From positions 7,822,492 to 7,886,491 of the forward strand of contig NC_057791.1 in NCBI RefSeq assembly GCF_014905175.1: a stretch of 64,000 nt of DNA, in the 5' to 3' direction. Positions within the stretch are counted from its first letter, which is position 1; each line of letters opens with the position of its first letter. The notes beneath the pieces were generated by a model. That model did no database searches, was not told the origin of the DNA, and saw only the letters and a program-made list of their open reading frames with translations. The DNA is from Aphidius gifuensis (Eukaryota > Arthropoda > Insecta > Hymenoptera > Braconidae). The position numbers and the translations under genes are program-made. Positions 1 to 12,232 of this stretch are shown here, piece by piece.

Positions 1-165
1 GATTGTATAGTTGAAAGAATAGATGTGAAATTCCAGTTGTCTGATGGAGTGTTCGTAATACGTTCACAATTTCCTATTTGTGTTAGTTACGCAATGACAA
101 TACATAAATCTCAGGGAGTTAGTTTAGAGTCCGCCATTGTTGTGGGTACAAAGCTCACTAAATAA
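1..165 (+). pseudogene. PIF1/Helitron-type helicase, C-terminal fragment
   Basis: The window opens inside an open frame ending at TAA 163-165. Its last residues contain SYAMTIHKSQGVSLE, the hallmark C-terminal superfamily-1B helicase motif (the 'A.T.HKSQG' box) of PIF1 helicases and of Helitron RepHel proteins. The arginine/glutamine environment of the ATP site is therefore represented, but everything upstream lies outside the window. Because Helitron-encoded helicases are abundant in such genomes and a Helitron Rep relic lies at 16.9-18.4 kb, a Helitron source is more likely than the single host PIF1 gene; this is inference. No clear Helitron 3' hairpin plus CTRR end was recognised just downstream. 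Confidence 0.72.
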
Positions 166-252
166 ATTTTAAGGAACGATTCACGATCTGGACGTATGAT
201 ATGTTGTTATTTTTTATTTGTGAACGATTAAAAGACTTTACAAAAAGATATG

Positions 253-1424
253 ATATCATACAAAAAACAAAAATAAATTTTTGTACAAAAAGGAGAGTCA
301 AGTATTCGAAATTAATTTTTATATTTTGTTTCTTTAAACATACAAAAAAAGAGGATATCAAAAAAGTCAAGTACAAAAGTACTTATTTCTTTACAAATCA
401 TTGATCCATATGAATAGTCTTAACTTTTGACAAAATTTTATACTTGACCCCGCCCGGTTCTTCCCAAATAAAATTGCAAGTCTTTCACACAAATGTAGGC
501 TCAATAAAAAGTGAAAGATAGAAGTAATTTAACTGTATCAAATTAATTAATACGCATATGAAAAATATGTATATAATACTGAACTATCATACTTAGCCAA
601 CTACTGGTGATAATATTTCTCCACGTATACTTTGATTTTCTCCATGATTAATCTAAATCTCTCGCAAATTGAACCATACGGAGAAATGTGTAAAAAAAAA
701 TTTCTCCAATTGTTCGTGGACAGCCAAAAAATGACGTCAGTAAAATAGTTTAAAACGTCAAATGTAGGGGCGCTCGTGATGTGTATGAAACTACAGATGC
801 TAGACTTCTAAATTCAATGCAAAATCTTGCATCACTATTCACTAGATATGACCAAAATATATTCAGTAATATCAAGGTAAAGGCGTGTGGCCACTAGCGT
901 AGTTTTTCGAACAAGTTCTATGCCATAGTCCATTTATTACCAAAAACATTAGATTATTCCCAGTTATCACTAATAAAAGTCAGTTTCTGGTAATAAATGG
1001 ACTATGGCATATTCAACTATGCTATGGCCCACCTATAATAGTAACTAGTGATATGAATTTTTGCTACAAGAACTTGCATGAATAATCTAGCTTGTGGACA
1101 CACCACCTTACAGGGTAAAATCCAGTAAAATCGTAGAGCAACAACATCATTAATGTTGTCGTCAATATATTATAAACAATTATAAAAGTGTGTAGGCTTG
1201 AAATTTTATTTGGGAAGAACCGGGCGGGGTCAAGTATAAAATTTTGTCAAAAGTTAAGACTATTCATATGGATCAATGATTTGTAAAGAAATAAGTACTT
1301 TTGTACTTGACTTTTTTGATATCCTCTTTTTTTGTATGTTTAAAAAAACAAAATATAAAAATTAATTTCGAATACTTGACTCTCCTTTTTGTACAAAAAT
1401 TTATTTTTGTTTTTTGTATGATAT
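253..1424. mobile_element. Fold-back/MITE-like element with ~225-bp inverted arms
   Basis: Positions 253-475 and about 1203-1424 are near-perfect reverse complements. Both arms hold the GC-rich block CGGGCGGGGTCAAG and an AT-rich outer part ending at GATATCAT. The 730-bp loop has no coding capacity that I recognise. It contains its own hairpin: TATGCCATAGTCCATTT at about 918 is repeated inverted near 995-1010. Long arms with a non-coding loop are typical of fold-back or large MITE elements. I could not fix a target duplication. Confidence 0.75.
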
Positions 1425-4400
1425 TTATATGTATATATCTTGTCACAATTTATTAAATTCTAAAAATAATTTTTTTCTATTTCTTAGAAAACGAAAGTGT
1501 AACCGACTCGGGGTTACACTGAGATTTTATAAAAAATCCTATTCAGATAATATATCGGAAATTCTCTTCGTGTGGGTTCTCCTCCAAACCCTACAACTTT
1601 TACTTTAATCATTTTTCAATTTGAGCTATATTTTTCAAGAAAATTATCCAATTAAAATGGGACAGTCTGTATATACATAAAATGAAAAGTATACATAAAA
1701 TAGTAATAGAAGTGTTCAGCTGACTAGTTGTTCAATAAATATTTATATAAAATTATATTCTGTGTTAAGTTTTTAAATTAGAATTTCATTTACATAGAAC
1801 CTAGATATTATAACTATTCGATAAATTTAAAAATTTCTATCATAATTGTTAATGACTGAATGAACATAATAGTTCACTCGAGAGGAGAGCGAAAAAGACA
1901 AGTAGTCAAAAATATATTAATGCAACGAGAGACCTTTCAATTACTATTTATTAGAATTACTAAAGAAGTTTCACTTCCCTGTGCGTACAATAACACACAT
2001 CTTTTTTTATTTAGATGATTATATCTTGATATCCCTATTTAGAAATTGATTTGTAGATACAAATAAATTTGATGCTCTCGTTTTTATCTATTTTGGATCC
2101 GGCTAGCCTTACCACACCCTTAATAAGGATAGCCTGATACATTCGCGATCAAGACTCAATAAAGGTAAAAGTATTAAAATTCTTTTGAACAATTTTATCT
2201 TGATCCAGTCTTGAAATAGACTAGGCTATTTTTATTAAGGATGTCTGATACTGATAGACAGATGCTATCTGAATCAGGCTCTCCCTGTCATATCCTCAAA
2301 TGGAAATAATCTAATCCACTTCAGATCGGAACTTGATTAAAATAAAATTATTTAAAAAATAGATAAATTTAATTCTTTCATCTTGATCAAGTCCTGTTTT
2401 GGGTCTATGAACTAACTTTTATACTAGATCGGCTCACGGTATTTACCTTATCAATTTTTTTGGGACGTCACAGATCTGATATTTTACTGGCAACCCATAC
2501 TTATACTGATATTTTTGCTTCTAGTTTAGCATTTCATATTTGTAGAAATATTCGGGATCATTATTTAAAATGATCAAAAAAACACTATTTTTCACCCTCT
2601 TATAGCATAGTTTGAACAACATAACTGATAAACAAAAATGTTATTATTTATCATTATTTTATGAAATAAATGCTCCCCAATAAAAACTATCCAACAACGA
2701 TTCTAATTTTTTCACTACAAATAGCTCCCCGGTCTCCTGCATCTAGTATCTATCATAGACTTAATTTTTACTAAGAAACAAAAAAAGTTATGATATCATT
2801 TATTATTTTTTTATAAATGAAATAGCCCCTGACAAGAAATATTCAACTACGAATTCTAATTTTCTCACTGCAAATTCTTAAGAAAGATATTCGACTTATT
2901 TTGAACACGTTCTGTTTATTTTTAAAAAGTCATTTTCAACCCACTCCTACTGCTTTCTTATATTCGAACTACAAATTAAACATTTTTCATTCTTAAGTAA
3001 CTCCAAATTAGGACGCTTCCAATAAGCTTAACTACGATTCATTCTGACAAACAGTGGTTCCAGGTTCAAACAGGTTACATACTTCCTTCATTTTATTTTC
3101 ATTCCTCCTCCTAGTGCTATCATCCGTAGAACATCAGAAGCTGTCTTCGTTTTTTTTCGTTTTCGATAATTAGCTTATGTGCCAGTTGGGCTGCTGTTCG
3201 ATAGTTCATCTATTGTGAAATTAAGCATCACCACATTTTTTATCAATCCAGCAAGACTACGTGTCTTGAATACGGCATTCCTATATGCTTTAAGAACAAC
3301 CAATGTGAATGTATGACAGTAATGAAAATAGATCATTGATTTTTTTTTTTGACATAATGCAATTGATTCATGCACAGAGTTATGAATGCCATCGAAACTT
3401 TTCTTACTTTTTGGCTGGATTTTTCTACGAATCCAACCGCAGGAAATCCAGATTGATCTTGAATGATTGGCTCAAGCTGTCTCTCATTAGCTGAAATGCA
3501 ATCGTAGTTTTCATTTTTATATTTGTTGTTTATATATTTATATCGTTTTATGTATATGTACAAATGTTTTGAAAAATAAAAATAACGCATAATGTGAAAC
3601 AAACTAAATATTTAATAAATAAATCGAACGAAAAAAAAAGATCAAAACGGTTTTTAAATTATACAGATGATACTTTTGAGTAGAGTAAAGCAGTTTTTTA
3701 TGATGTATCTTTCAAAAAAATGTAATATTTGAAAAACTGTATTTTTTACAATTCCTCTTTTTTTTACGTGAGAAAAAATGATTGCTATCAATATGAATAT
3801 ACAATTTTCAAAAAATGAAAATTATAAAATACATGACATATAAATTGCTTACCTATGCTTTTATAACGCCCGAGTATATCCAGTATTCGAAGAATCGAAG
3901 CTGACATTTCTGCTTGAGATGTAGCACATTTTTCTATATCAGCTGATCGTTTTTCGTAAACTTCATTTAGTTTAGTTAATTAGTCTGATAATTTATTGAT
4001 CTAAATTTTTATTATTTTTTTCGTGGATCTATCCTTTAATAATTTAGTCTACGTGAGTTTTAATGATAATTGAGATATTATTATATAATTCAATACTAAT
4101 AATTTTAAAGATCAACAATTTCACTAGACAAAAGATATATTATTAAAATGGAATCAAATTTTTTTTAGTGAATAATATTTTTCTGTTATATAATTCTGCC
4201 AATTTATTTATTATGATTATTCATTTAATGAATTCATATTCATAATTCTTATCAGGTGTAATGTCCTGCGGTAAGCGCACTCACTTTTTATTTTTATTTT
4301 TATTTTTATATATTTTTCTTCTAATTATGTATTCAGGGTGCATTTTGACACCCCGAGCACCATCTAACATATTACAAGGGTAACACGATTAGAGGCTTTG

Positions 4401-4741
4401 CACCCTTTACGATTGCCAAGCGGCGGTACCGCCAATTTTAATGAAAAAATTTAAGCATAAAATAATACAATGAGTGATATCGACAGAATCCTAAAAATAC
4501 AAGGATTCTCTAGATACCACTCTTGTCACGATAACTTAATTGAAAATATTATAAATCGATAATCAAAGATCACGCAATTCAGGCTGACCAATAGAATTTG
4601 AATAGACGTAGGAAAATAGGAAATTGACCAAATGGAAAACCGAGAATCCCCGAAAGATTCCCACTCACCCCAAAAGATGATTGAGGATCGACTAACCCCA
4701 GGTAGAAAAATACGCGAAAATCGACGTCGAATCGACATTAT
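1425..4741. other. Non-coding AT-rich interval
   Basis: No convincing gene. It holds AT-rich relics: a motif block containing AAGAAGTTTCACTTC at about 1964 that recurs elsewhere in the window, and a segment near 2690-2885 containing CTACAAATAGCTCC and CAAATTCTTA stretches that resembles sequence at 15,820-15,900. A short direct repeat of AAGGAT...CTGATAC occurs near 2125 and 2240. Otherwise I see nothing. Confidence 0.4.
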
Positions 4742-6514
4742 ATCGACATAAGCTATGTCGACAATAAGTCGGGTAAACGGTCGATTCGACGTCGATGTCG
4801 CCGTAATATCGACATTGTGAAAACTCAAAATATAAAAACTGTCGAATGTCCAAGAGAATTTAAGTGTTAAAAGTTACAAATAATTACTATATAGATATTT
4901 GTTTTTTTCGTCCTTCTCTCGATAATATTGTTTAATTTGTTGTTGTAAATTTTTTATATCAAAATGTCATTAAAAATATAAATCTAGAATAGAAAACTTG
5001 AAAAAAAAAAAGTTACTAGTCAGGTGACTTTACCGACAGAAATATCTGAAAAATTCTTTCTTTCTTTAAACTGCTTTACAGAGGTATAGCACTACATGTA
5101 TTTTTAGGTGGGCTTATTTGCCACAAGGGACCCTAGACTGAGTCTAGTGAGAATAAGTATAGCCCGCCATATTGTATTGAGATGGTAAATCGGTTTATTT
5201 CTACGTTATCTGTCGCGATTCTTTCTTACCCGCTAAATTGAATTTCCTTTTGATGATTGTAATAACTATATTTAGGTAATTGATTAATTTGAATAAATAA
5301 TAAGCTATAGAAAAAAGGTCTAAGAAAAGAATGTAGCCACATATTATGTTATAAAAAATTGATTCAGCTAAAAAAAATAAACATGTAAAAAACATCTTTT
5401 CCTTAGCTATACATCTTTTCCTTGGACATTCGTATTTTTATAAAATAAATTTACATGTATTTTATTTATAAAATAAATTTATATAAAAAAATGAAAATGT
5501 CCGACGAAAAGCAGTAGCTAAGGAAAAGATGTAGCTAAGGAATTAATGCTGCCAAAGAATTATGTTTTAAAGAAATATATTTGCTTAAAATATTTATTCT
5601 TTGGCAGCATTAATTCCTTAGCTACATCTTTTCCTTAGCTACTGCTTTTCCTTGGACATTTTTATTTATTAAATAGATAAAATACATGTATTTTTATTAA
5701 AAAAGATAAAAATGTCCAAGGAAAAGCAGTAGCTAAGGAAAAGATGTAGCTAAGGAATTAATGCTGCCAAAGAATATATATTTCAAGCAAATATATTTCT
5801 TTAAAACATAATTCTTTGGCAGCATCAATCCCTTAGCTACATCTTTTCCTTAGCTACTGCTTTTCCTTGGACATTTTCATTTTTTTATATAAATTTATTT
5901 TATAAATAAAATACATGTAAATTTATTTTATAAAAATACGAATGTCCAAGGAAAAGATGTAGCTAAGGAAAAGATGTTTTTTACATGTTTAGCTGAATCA
6001 ATTTTATAACATAATATCTACATTCTTTTCGACCTTTTCTTAGATTATTTATTCAAATAATCAGTTATTACAATCATCAAAAGGAAGCCAAATCGCGACA
6101 GAATAACGTAGAAATAAACCGATTTACCATCAATACAATATGGCGGGCTATACTTATAAGACTCAGTCTAGGGTTTGTGTAAATAACACCTAACATGCCT
6201 ACCAGCAGTTTGAAAAGAAAATTTTCAGAATATTTCGGTAAAGTCACCTGACTAGTGACTTTTTTCAAGTTTTCTATTCTAGATTTATATTTTAATGACG
6301 ATATAAAAAACCAACAACAAATTAAACAATATTATCGAGAGAAGGACGAAAAAAACAAATATCTATATAGTAATTATTTGTAACTTTTAACACTTAAATT
6401 CTCTTGGACATTCGACAGTTTTTATATTTTGAGTTTTCACAATGTCGATATTACGGCGACATCGACGTCGAATCGACCGTTTACCCGACTTATTGTCGAC
6501 ATAGCTTATGTCGA
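4742..6514. mobile_element. Large nested palindromic fold-back element
   Basis: The ends are reverse complements beginning ATCGACATAAGCTATGTCG at 4742 and ending at 6514; the arms continue inward for roughly 700 bp (for example 4860-5030 against 6240-6410, and 5150-5400 against 5980-6160) with scattered indels. The centre (5400-5990) is a second palindrome made of inverted copies of a block containing CTTAGCTACATCTTTTCC and CTTTTCCTTGGACATT. There is no coding frame of note in the arms. The terminal 4742-4762 segment is itself palindromic. This is best described as a fold-back transposon or a palindrome created by inverted duplication. Confidence 0.8.
5400..5990. repeat. Inner inverted-repeat cluster (TAGCTAAGGAAAAG family)
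   Basis: At least three alternating copies of a roughly 60-bp block (AGCAGTAGCTAAGGAAAAG followed by ATGTAGCTAAGGAAT) lie head-to-head: near 5500-5550, 5605-5660, 5710-5765 and 5825-5880, separated by hairpin loops with CTGCCAAAGAATTA / TAATTCTTTGGCAG. The same family forms another fold-back at 61,318-61,490, so it is a dispersed repeat rather than a local accident. Confidence 0.8.
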
Positions 6515-6649
6515 TTCCTTGCCGCGAATTTCCACCTGGGAAGAAAATTAAAAAGTTTGTGCGGCTCATCGTCGGACATTACAATATAAATGATATTTAA
6601 ATTGGAAAAAAAAGGGGAGGTCAAGTTCAAAATTGTCAAGATTAAAATA

Positions 6650-6940
6650 AAAAAAAAAAAAATAAACAGTAATTCCAATAATATCATCGATAATAACAAT
6701 ATCAATATAATATTAGTAATAATATCAATGGTATTAATCATATGAATAATAATAACAATAATAATAATAATTTCAATAATATTGTTATCAATTTATACAA
6801 TGGTAATTATTATTATAAAAATCATATTGATATCATCATTTATGTTATTAACATTATCAATATTATTATTAATATTATTATTATCATCATTAATCAATTG
6901 ATTGTTGATATCATTAAAATTGTTACAAATAACTTGACAG
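6650..6940. repeat. AT-rich ATT/AAT microsatellite-like block
   Basis: Dense AAT/ATT/ATC trinucleotide runs. The segment around 6690-6740 (AACAATATCAATATAAT and neighbours) is repeated nearly verbatim at 35,315-35,365, so it is part of a dispersed repeat. The apparent Asn/Ile-rich open frames here are artefacts of the repeat. Confidence 0.7.
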
Positions 6941-7327
6941 ACGGCAAAAGGAGTTTCACTTCCCCCGCGCGTACTGCTAACACATACAATTTTTTTTTTT
7001 TTTTCTCATACTTTTCTCTCTTGATGTCTTTAGCAAATATTGTTTTATAAAAAAAATTTCCTTAGAAATCCATTGTTTTAGAAAAAAATTTTTTAAGCAA
7101 AAATGGATCAGGAAAAGTGTACAAAAAGTTTTGTACACTGTGTGTAATAGTTTTGTCGCAGGTAAATTAATAAATAAGACACAGTTGTTTTTTATTTGTA
7201 TTGTTTATTTTATTTTTTATTCAATGTAAGTGATATTTGAGGCAATATTATTTCGGTTTTGACTTGAAATTAATTTACTATAGTAATTTATTCAAATGCT
7301 TGTGCACTGGTCATAAGTGAATCTCTT

Positions 7328-7674
7328 ATTCGGTCGCGGATTAAATAGATAGAAAATATCTATGATGCAGCGAGCTGCTACGACCGAATTAGCCCTTAAT
7401 GGGTTATGTTAGTCTCTTGAGCTTAAAGAGAAGACTGACTTCTGTCCTTCAAGAGAAGCCTATGGAACCTAGAGCTGTCGGCGGATTAATTGGATAGATA
7501 CTCATTCCCCAATGGCAAAAATGTGTCCGTCGACAGTCCAGGAGTCCATCAAATTTTATGGGGTGAGCGCTCATCCCTTAGACCAATGTCTACAATTATT
7601 CATGGTGAAGAAGGAAAATACAGAGCCAAGGTAAATTGCTTTACCTTGGTAAAATATTTAGAAATTCACCATGA
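7328..7674. other. Hairpin-rich, GC-elevated block; candidate structured RNA
   Basis: A series of perfect stems follows one another. 7328-7336 (ATTCGGTCG) pairs with 7381-7389 and encloses two further stems, ATAGATA/TATCTAT (7345-7351 and 7357-7363) and GCAGC/GCTGC (7367-7371 and 7374-7378), giving a three-way junction. CTGTCG 7475-7480 pairs with 7531-7536; ATTGG 7489 pairs with 7509; TGAGCGCTCA (7564-7573) is a palindrome; TCATGGTGAA 7600-7609 pairs with 7665-7674 and encloses the 10-bp stem CCAAGGTAAA/TTTACCTTGG with a TTGC loop. I do not recognise the family. It may be a transposon-derived RNA; function is unknown. Confidence 0.5.
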
Positions 7675-8129
7675 CCAAGCTACAACATGTTTAGGATTAA
7701 TGTTTGGCACAATGCCCTTTTTTTTTCTTATTATTATTTTTTTACTCTTTCAACTCTTTCGACGAAACACTAGTTGATTACTTTTCAGACTACGTAATAT
7801 TTAATTGACAGTCGTTCTCTTTGAAAAATTCTAGCCTCTGACTCCGTAATTTTAACATGGTTATCCACTCTCTTTAATGACCGGCGCGTAGAGGCTTTGT
7901 TTAAAAATAAATTCTCGACCGTATAACATTTCAAATTGATCATGGATTAAGGGTAATTTTTGTATACAACGTTTATAATCATTTCAATGGAGCTGAAATT
8001 AGCAAAAATTTCAGCAGAAAACTTTTTTAAAACTGGGACGAAACGTGTTCCGGGGCCCCGAGTTAAAAAAATTTAGAAAATTTATTAAAAAAGTATCTAA
8101 CACCTCTAAAATGATACGGCAACTATAAA

Positions 8130-8400
8130 AAACGTAATTTTTTAAAAAAAAGGAGTCAGTAACGGTGGAAAAGGGGTGTAAAACCGCGAAATTTAATTTT
8201 TTTTCTAAGTTTTTGTTTTTTTTTTTGTATAAATCCGGAAGGCTATTCGATATAAATGACCGTTTATTGTTTGTGGGTGAGACAAAATGTTTTAGAATTT
8301 TTTTGAGGCATTTTGAATCGGACTGAAAGGGTGGAAAAGGGTAAGAACCGCAAAATTTAATTTTTTTTCTAAGTTTTTATTTTTTTTTTTCATAATAATC
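8130..8400. repeat. Dispersed repeat, inverted copy at 27.2 kb
   Basis: The stretch with GGTGGAAAAGGGGTGTAAAA, ATCCGGAAGGCTATTCG and GACCGTTTATTGTTTGTGG reappears as its reverse complement at about 27,160-27,310. A second internal partial copy (AGGGTGGAAAAGGGTAAGAA) begins near 8327, so the unit is tandemly duplicated here. Confidence 0.75.
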
Positions 8401-9664
8401 TCAGAATAATTATATTATTTGAGTCATCAAAAGTTCGAATAATTTATTAATTGTTCCACTTACATTAAAAATGTCCTTGGAATAATATGAATACAGATGG
8501 AGATAAGTTTTCGTTCGTTGATGTCATTGATCATATATATCCCTTCAAAAAAATGACGTATTACATTTTCAAAGAGTTTTTTGTGATAAGTACTCAACTA
8601 TTTCCGTTTTTTTTTCTCATATATAAATTGTACAACAATATAATATATATATATTTAAAAGAAGAAGTAGAATCTTTAATAACCGCAGAATGCAAATACC
8701 AAATTTATAAATATATAAGCTAAAATAAACCAATTGACATCATAAGAATAATATTTATGAAGTCATATGCAATAATATACTTAAATTTTTCTTTTCCATT
8801 TTTTCTTTTTTATACTTTAATTTATATTTAAAAAAAAATTTTTGTTTTCTTCATGAATTATTAATTGTATATAATAAAATCTTAAAATTTTTATAATCGA
8901 TATCATTTTTATTATCTAAAAAGAGAGGAAAATTCAACAAATAAAATACATATTCAAAAAATTTATTTTTCTACTCTCGTATTATTGTTGTTGTTCTATC
9001 TCTCTTCATGCAAATGATGTTTATGTCTTTTGTTTACTGAGTCGTTTTTCACGTAGGCGGGAAGCTTGCGTGACCATCGTATTTTTTATTGTTACAATTA
9101 ACAACGAGATTTATTTTTCCTAACCTAGTGTTTTAATTTATCTCGAAAAGTCAATTAATTGTTGAATAAAAATTGAAGTGGTATCAAAATTTATTTTTAA
9201 AATTACTCATTAACATTCATAAAATTTATCAAATCCAATAAAAACAAATGTGTGTTATTCTAACGTATTTCTATAGTTTAGTCATTAACCAAGTAAAAAT
9301 AATAATAATATTTTTATTCCTCTTTTCATATTTATAAAGATCATGTAAGTATTTTAAATTTTTTATTCATAATTATAAATAAATACAAGTGTAACATGAC
9401 TTTTGTACGACAAATAGACTTTTTTCTGTTTTTTGATTGTAACTTTTTAACCAATGTTTCATCATCAAACTAACTCAACTCTTTCATACCACTGAAACAA
9501 ACTACTTCCTTTAGTTATCAACTTCTTTATTAGCATCAGCTTTTATTAGATTTTATATATTGTTTTTTTGATTTTCTTCAATTTTCCTTCCAATATAAAC
9601 TATTGAAAGATATTGAAAGCATAATGTCATCAATGAATTGATTGGAAACACTCTAGAGGTGTGC

Positions 9665-9745
9665 GAATAGTGCTCGAATCGAATCGAATTATTCGAAGTT
9701 TCGAATATCGAATAATTCGTTAGTATTCGAACTATTCGAATAATC
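9665..9745. repeat. TTCGAA-type short palindromic repeats
   Basis: A patch of TCGAATCGAATCGAATTATTCG-like sequence, i.e. overlapping copies of the palindrome TTCGAA and ATTCGAAT spaced by a few bases. It is a simple low-complexity palindromic repeat; no function is claimed. Confidence 0.6.
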
Positions 9746-10917
9746 ATAATCATTGTTATTTTTGAATTAATGATTATTCTCATTATTATTCATAACTTTT
9801 TTAATAATTAATAATAACGAGATATATTTTTTTTTTTTTTTTTTTAAATTTATAATTTAAATTTTTTTTTTTTTTTCACATTATTTATTATCAATAGAAA
9901 CACTAAATAATAATCATTTTAAATTTCAAAAAATAAACAATTGGAATAAAAAAAAAAAAAAAATTAGTAACGTTTGCTAGGACGTGTGGCCCGCGTTACC
10001 GTTAAAAAATTAAAAATTTTCAATACTCCGGCTAGGGCCGTGTTGAATTTTTATCTGTTGATTGATTTTTAATAGTTCATTTACGATAAAATTATTTAAG
10101 AATTTCGATTTCAACGAGATATAGTTTTTTTTAATGTTTTTAAAATTCGATTTTTTTTTTTTTTTTTGTTTAAGTTAGAGTTAGAGAGGCAAGCTATAAC
10201 TTTTGTTAGAATCAACGGAATGACTTCAAATCAGGCTCAAAAAACGTAGTTTTTGAAATTATATCGCCTATAAGGGTGTACATTTTGTTTCTAATAGTCA
10301 ATTTTTTTTACTATCTTTGAAAAAAAACTACGAATAAAAAAAAATATTCTTTTTTTTATTATTTTATGAAAACTTTAATTTATTTTGAGAAAAGTTTGAA
10401 ATACGAGTTGTAAAATTTCACCACACATGCTTTTTAAATTTCCAACAAAGTATCTTCGACAATTTCGTCAAAAGTTGAAGCTTTTTTAAAAAATTATTAG
10501 AAAACTTTTGATAAAATTGTAATAAAGACTATTCGTTTCAAGCTTAAACAACGCATCTAGTGAAACTCCATCGCTCCTCATAGGGAAGAGCATATCTGTT
10601 TAGTAACTTTTTTTTTTTTTTCTAAAAACTAAATTAAAAAAAAAAAAAATCGGTTTTTTTTTATTTTTCATAAAAAATGTGATTTATCAACCGAAATTTT
10701 TTCAAAGAAGCGATAGATATTTCGAGTACGCATGTCACTATAACAAGTCTAATACGAAGTCTAAATTGTTTTCCAAAATTCTATTATTTTTACAAATAAA
10801 TTTTTTCCGTACGAATAGTTTTTTCCAGAAACGCTTTTTTTAAGGCAAATCCGAACTCTTTACGACAATTAGCTCGGAAGTTATGAACGTTCTTTTGTTT
10901 TTTTTTTGGAATATTTA

Positions 10918-11275
10918 GAATTGGGCCCTGTCGAAAAATGGAAATATTAAATCTAATAAGGCCCAAATAGTAAAAAAAAATATCATGTCTGTTTTTGGAA
11001 AAAAAAAAAACCTAAATTTGTTCTAACATCGACTAATTCGTTTAGCGGTTCAAAAAATATCGCGAAAAAACGAAACGTGACACTACATATCGTTGAATAA
11101 AAAAAAAAAATAAACGACCGAAAATATTGAAAAAAATATCGTAGAGTCTACCGATGAAGCGTCGTCGATTAAAACATTGCCGGAATTAATCGGTCAATAT
11201 TTAAAATTGGGCCCTGTTAAAAAATGGAAATATTAAATCTAAATCTTTAATAAGGCCCCAAAATTGAAAATAAAT
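10918..11275. repeat. Duplicated GGGCCCTGT block
   Basis: The sequence ATTGGGCCCTGT.GAAAAATGG AAATATTAAATCTAA..AAGGCCC occurs near 10,920 and again near 11,205, about 285 bp apart. It is an imperfect direct duplication in otherwise non-coding DNA. Confidence 0.6.
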
Positions 11276-11559
11276 ATGACGATTGCTTTTGGGCAAAAAA
11301 ATTGAACAAAATTAGCTTCTCATATATAAGTGAAGCCTGTGGAAATCGAAATTTACGTGACTTTTAGAATGGTCCTGAAGAAGAAAAATATAAAGTTCCA
11401 AATAAACCATGGAAGCAATTGAGTATGAAGTTTCCTGGAAAATACTCACGAAAAAAAATACTCCTAGTCACTTATTATTTTTTTTTTTTGAAACATAAAG
11501 AAGAAATTCACAGTATTTTGTTCGGAGTAAATGAAAAGTTTTTTTTTCCAGATAAAAGC

Positions 11560-12060
11560 ATATAAAAAATTAATGATATTATATTTCAATTATTCACAAT
11601 TATTCAAACTCGTAATGAGTATTTTTTTCAAAATGGGACCACCCTATTATTTATTTATAACAATGCCATAAACAAAACGCGAGGTAACGTTAAAATCGCC
11701 GCGCATTTTTGTTTTTTTCCAATTTTTTTTTTCCCAATTAAAGCATATAAATAATTAATGATATTATATTCAAATTATTCACAATTACTTAAATTTGTAA
11801 GGAGTATTTTTTTTAAGTTAGGACCACCCTTTCATTTATTTTTTTTTTTCCAAGTTTTATTTTTCTCTAAATTAAAGCATATAAATAATCAATTATATTA
11901 TATACAAATTATTCCTAAAATTCCATACTTGTAATAAGATGATTCTCCAGATAGTACTACCCGTTCATTTTTTTACAATGATGTCATAAACAAACCTCAA
12001 ATAACATGAAAAATCGTCGCGCTACCCTTCTTTTTTTTTTATTTTTTTTTTTCCGTATTT
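11560..12060. repeat. Threefold imperfect direct repeat
   Basis: Blocks starting AAAGCATATAAA..ATTAATGATATTATAT recur near 11,563, 11,740 and 11,873, each followed by an ATTATTCACAATTA-like segment, a GTAAtGAGTATTTTTTT segment and GGGACCACCC or a derivative. Spacing is unequal (about 180 and 130 bp). Confidence 0.6.
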
Positions 12061-12232
12061 AAACAATTCAAATTTTTTGTTAATATATCCAAAATATTTT
12101 TAATGATACTAATTAATATTGTTCTCTAGTTTCCGTGGTTTTCATGTTTTTGCAATCTCAGAAGACTTGGGTTGTATTTTTTTTTCACTTTATTTTTTTC
12201 CTCGTAGGTCATTTTTTACGATTTTTTTCGTT

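Larger units (their letters stand above)
7780..12232. other. Long non-coding repeat-rich interval
   Basis: No gene recognised. Contents noted separately: a segment at 8130-8400 with an inverted relative at 27,160-27,310, a TTCGAAT-rich patch near 9670-9745, a duplicated GGGCCCTGT block near 10,920 and 11,205, and a threefold repeat from 11,560. Poly-A and poly-T runs are frequent, with no splice-flanked open frames that I trust. Confidence 0.4.

Noticed and set aside
4526..4828. Minus-strand frame of 100 codons at the left end of the big palindrome
   Set aside because: It runs across the palindrome boundary, lacks any motif, and is a chance frame in repeat DNA.
6742..7050. Asn/Ile-rich open frame of about 100 codons
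   Set aside because: It is the translation of an AAT/ATT microsatellite shared with 35 kb; no promoter, conservation or domain.
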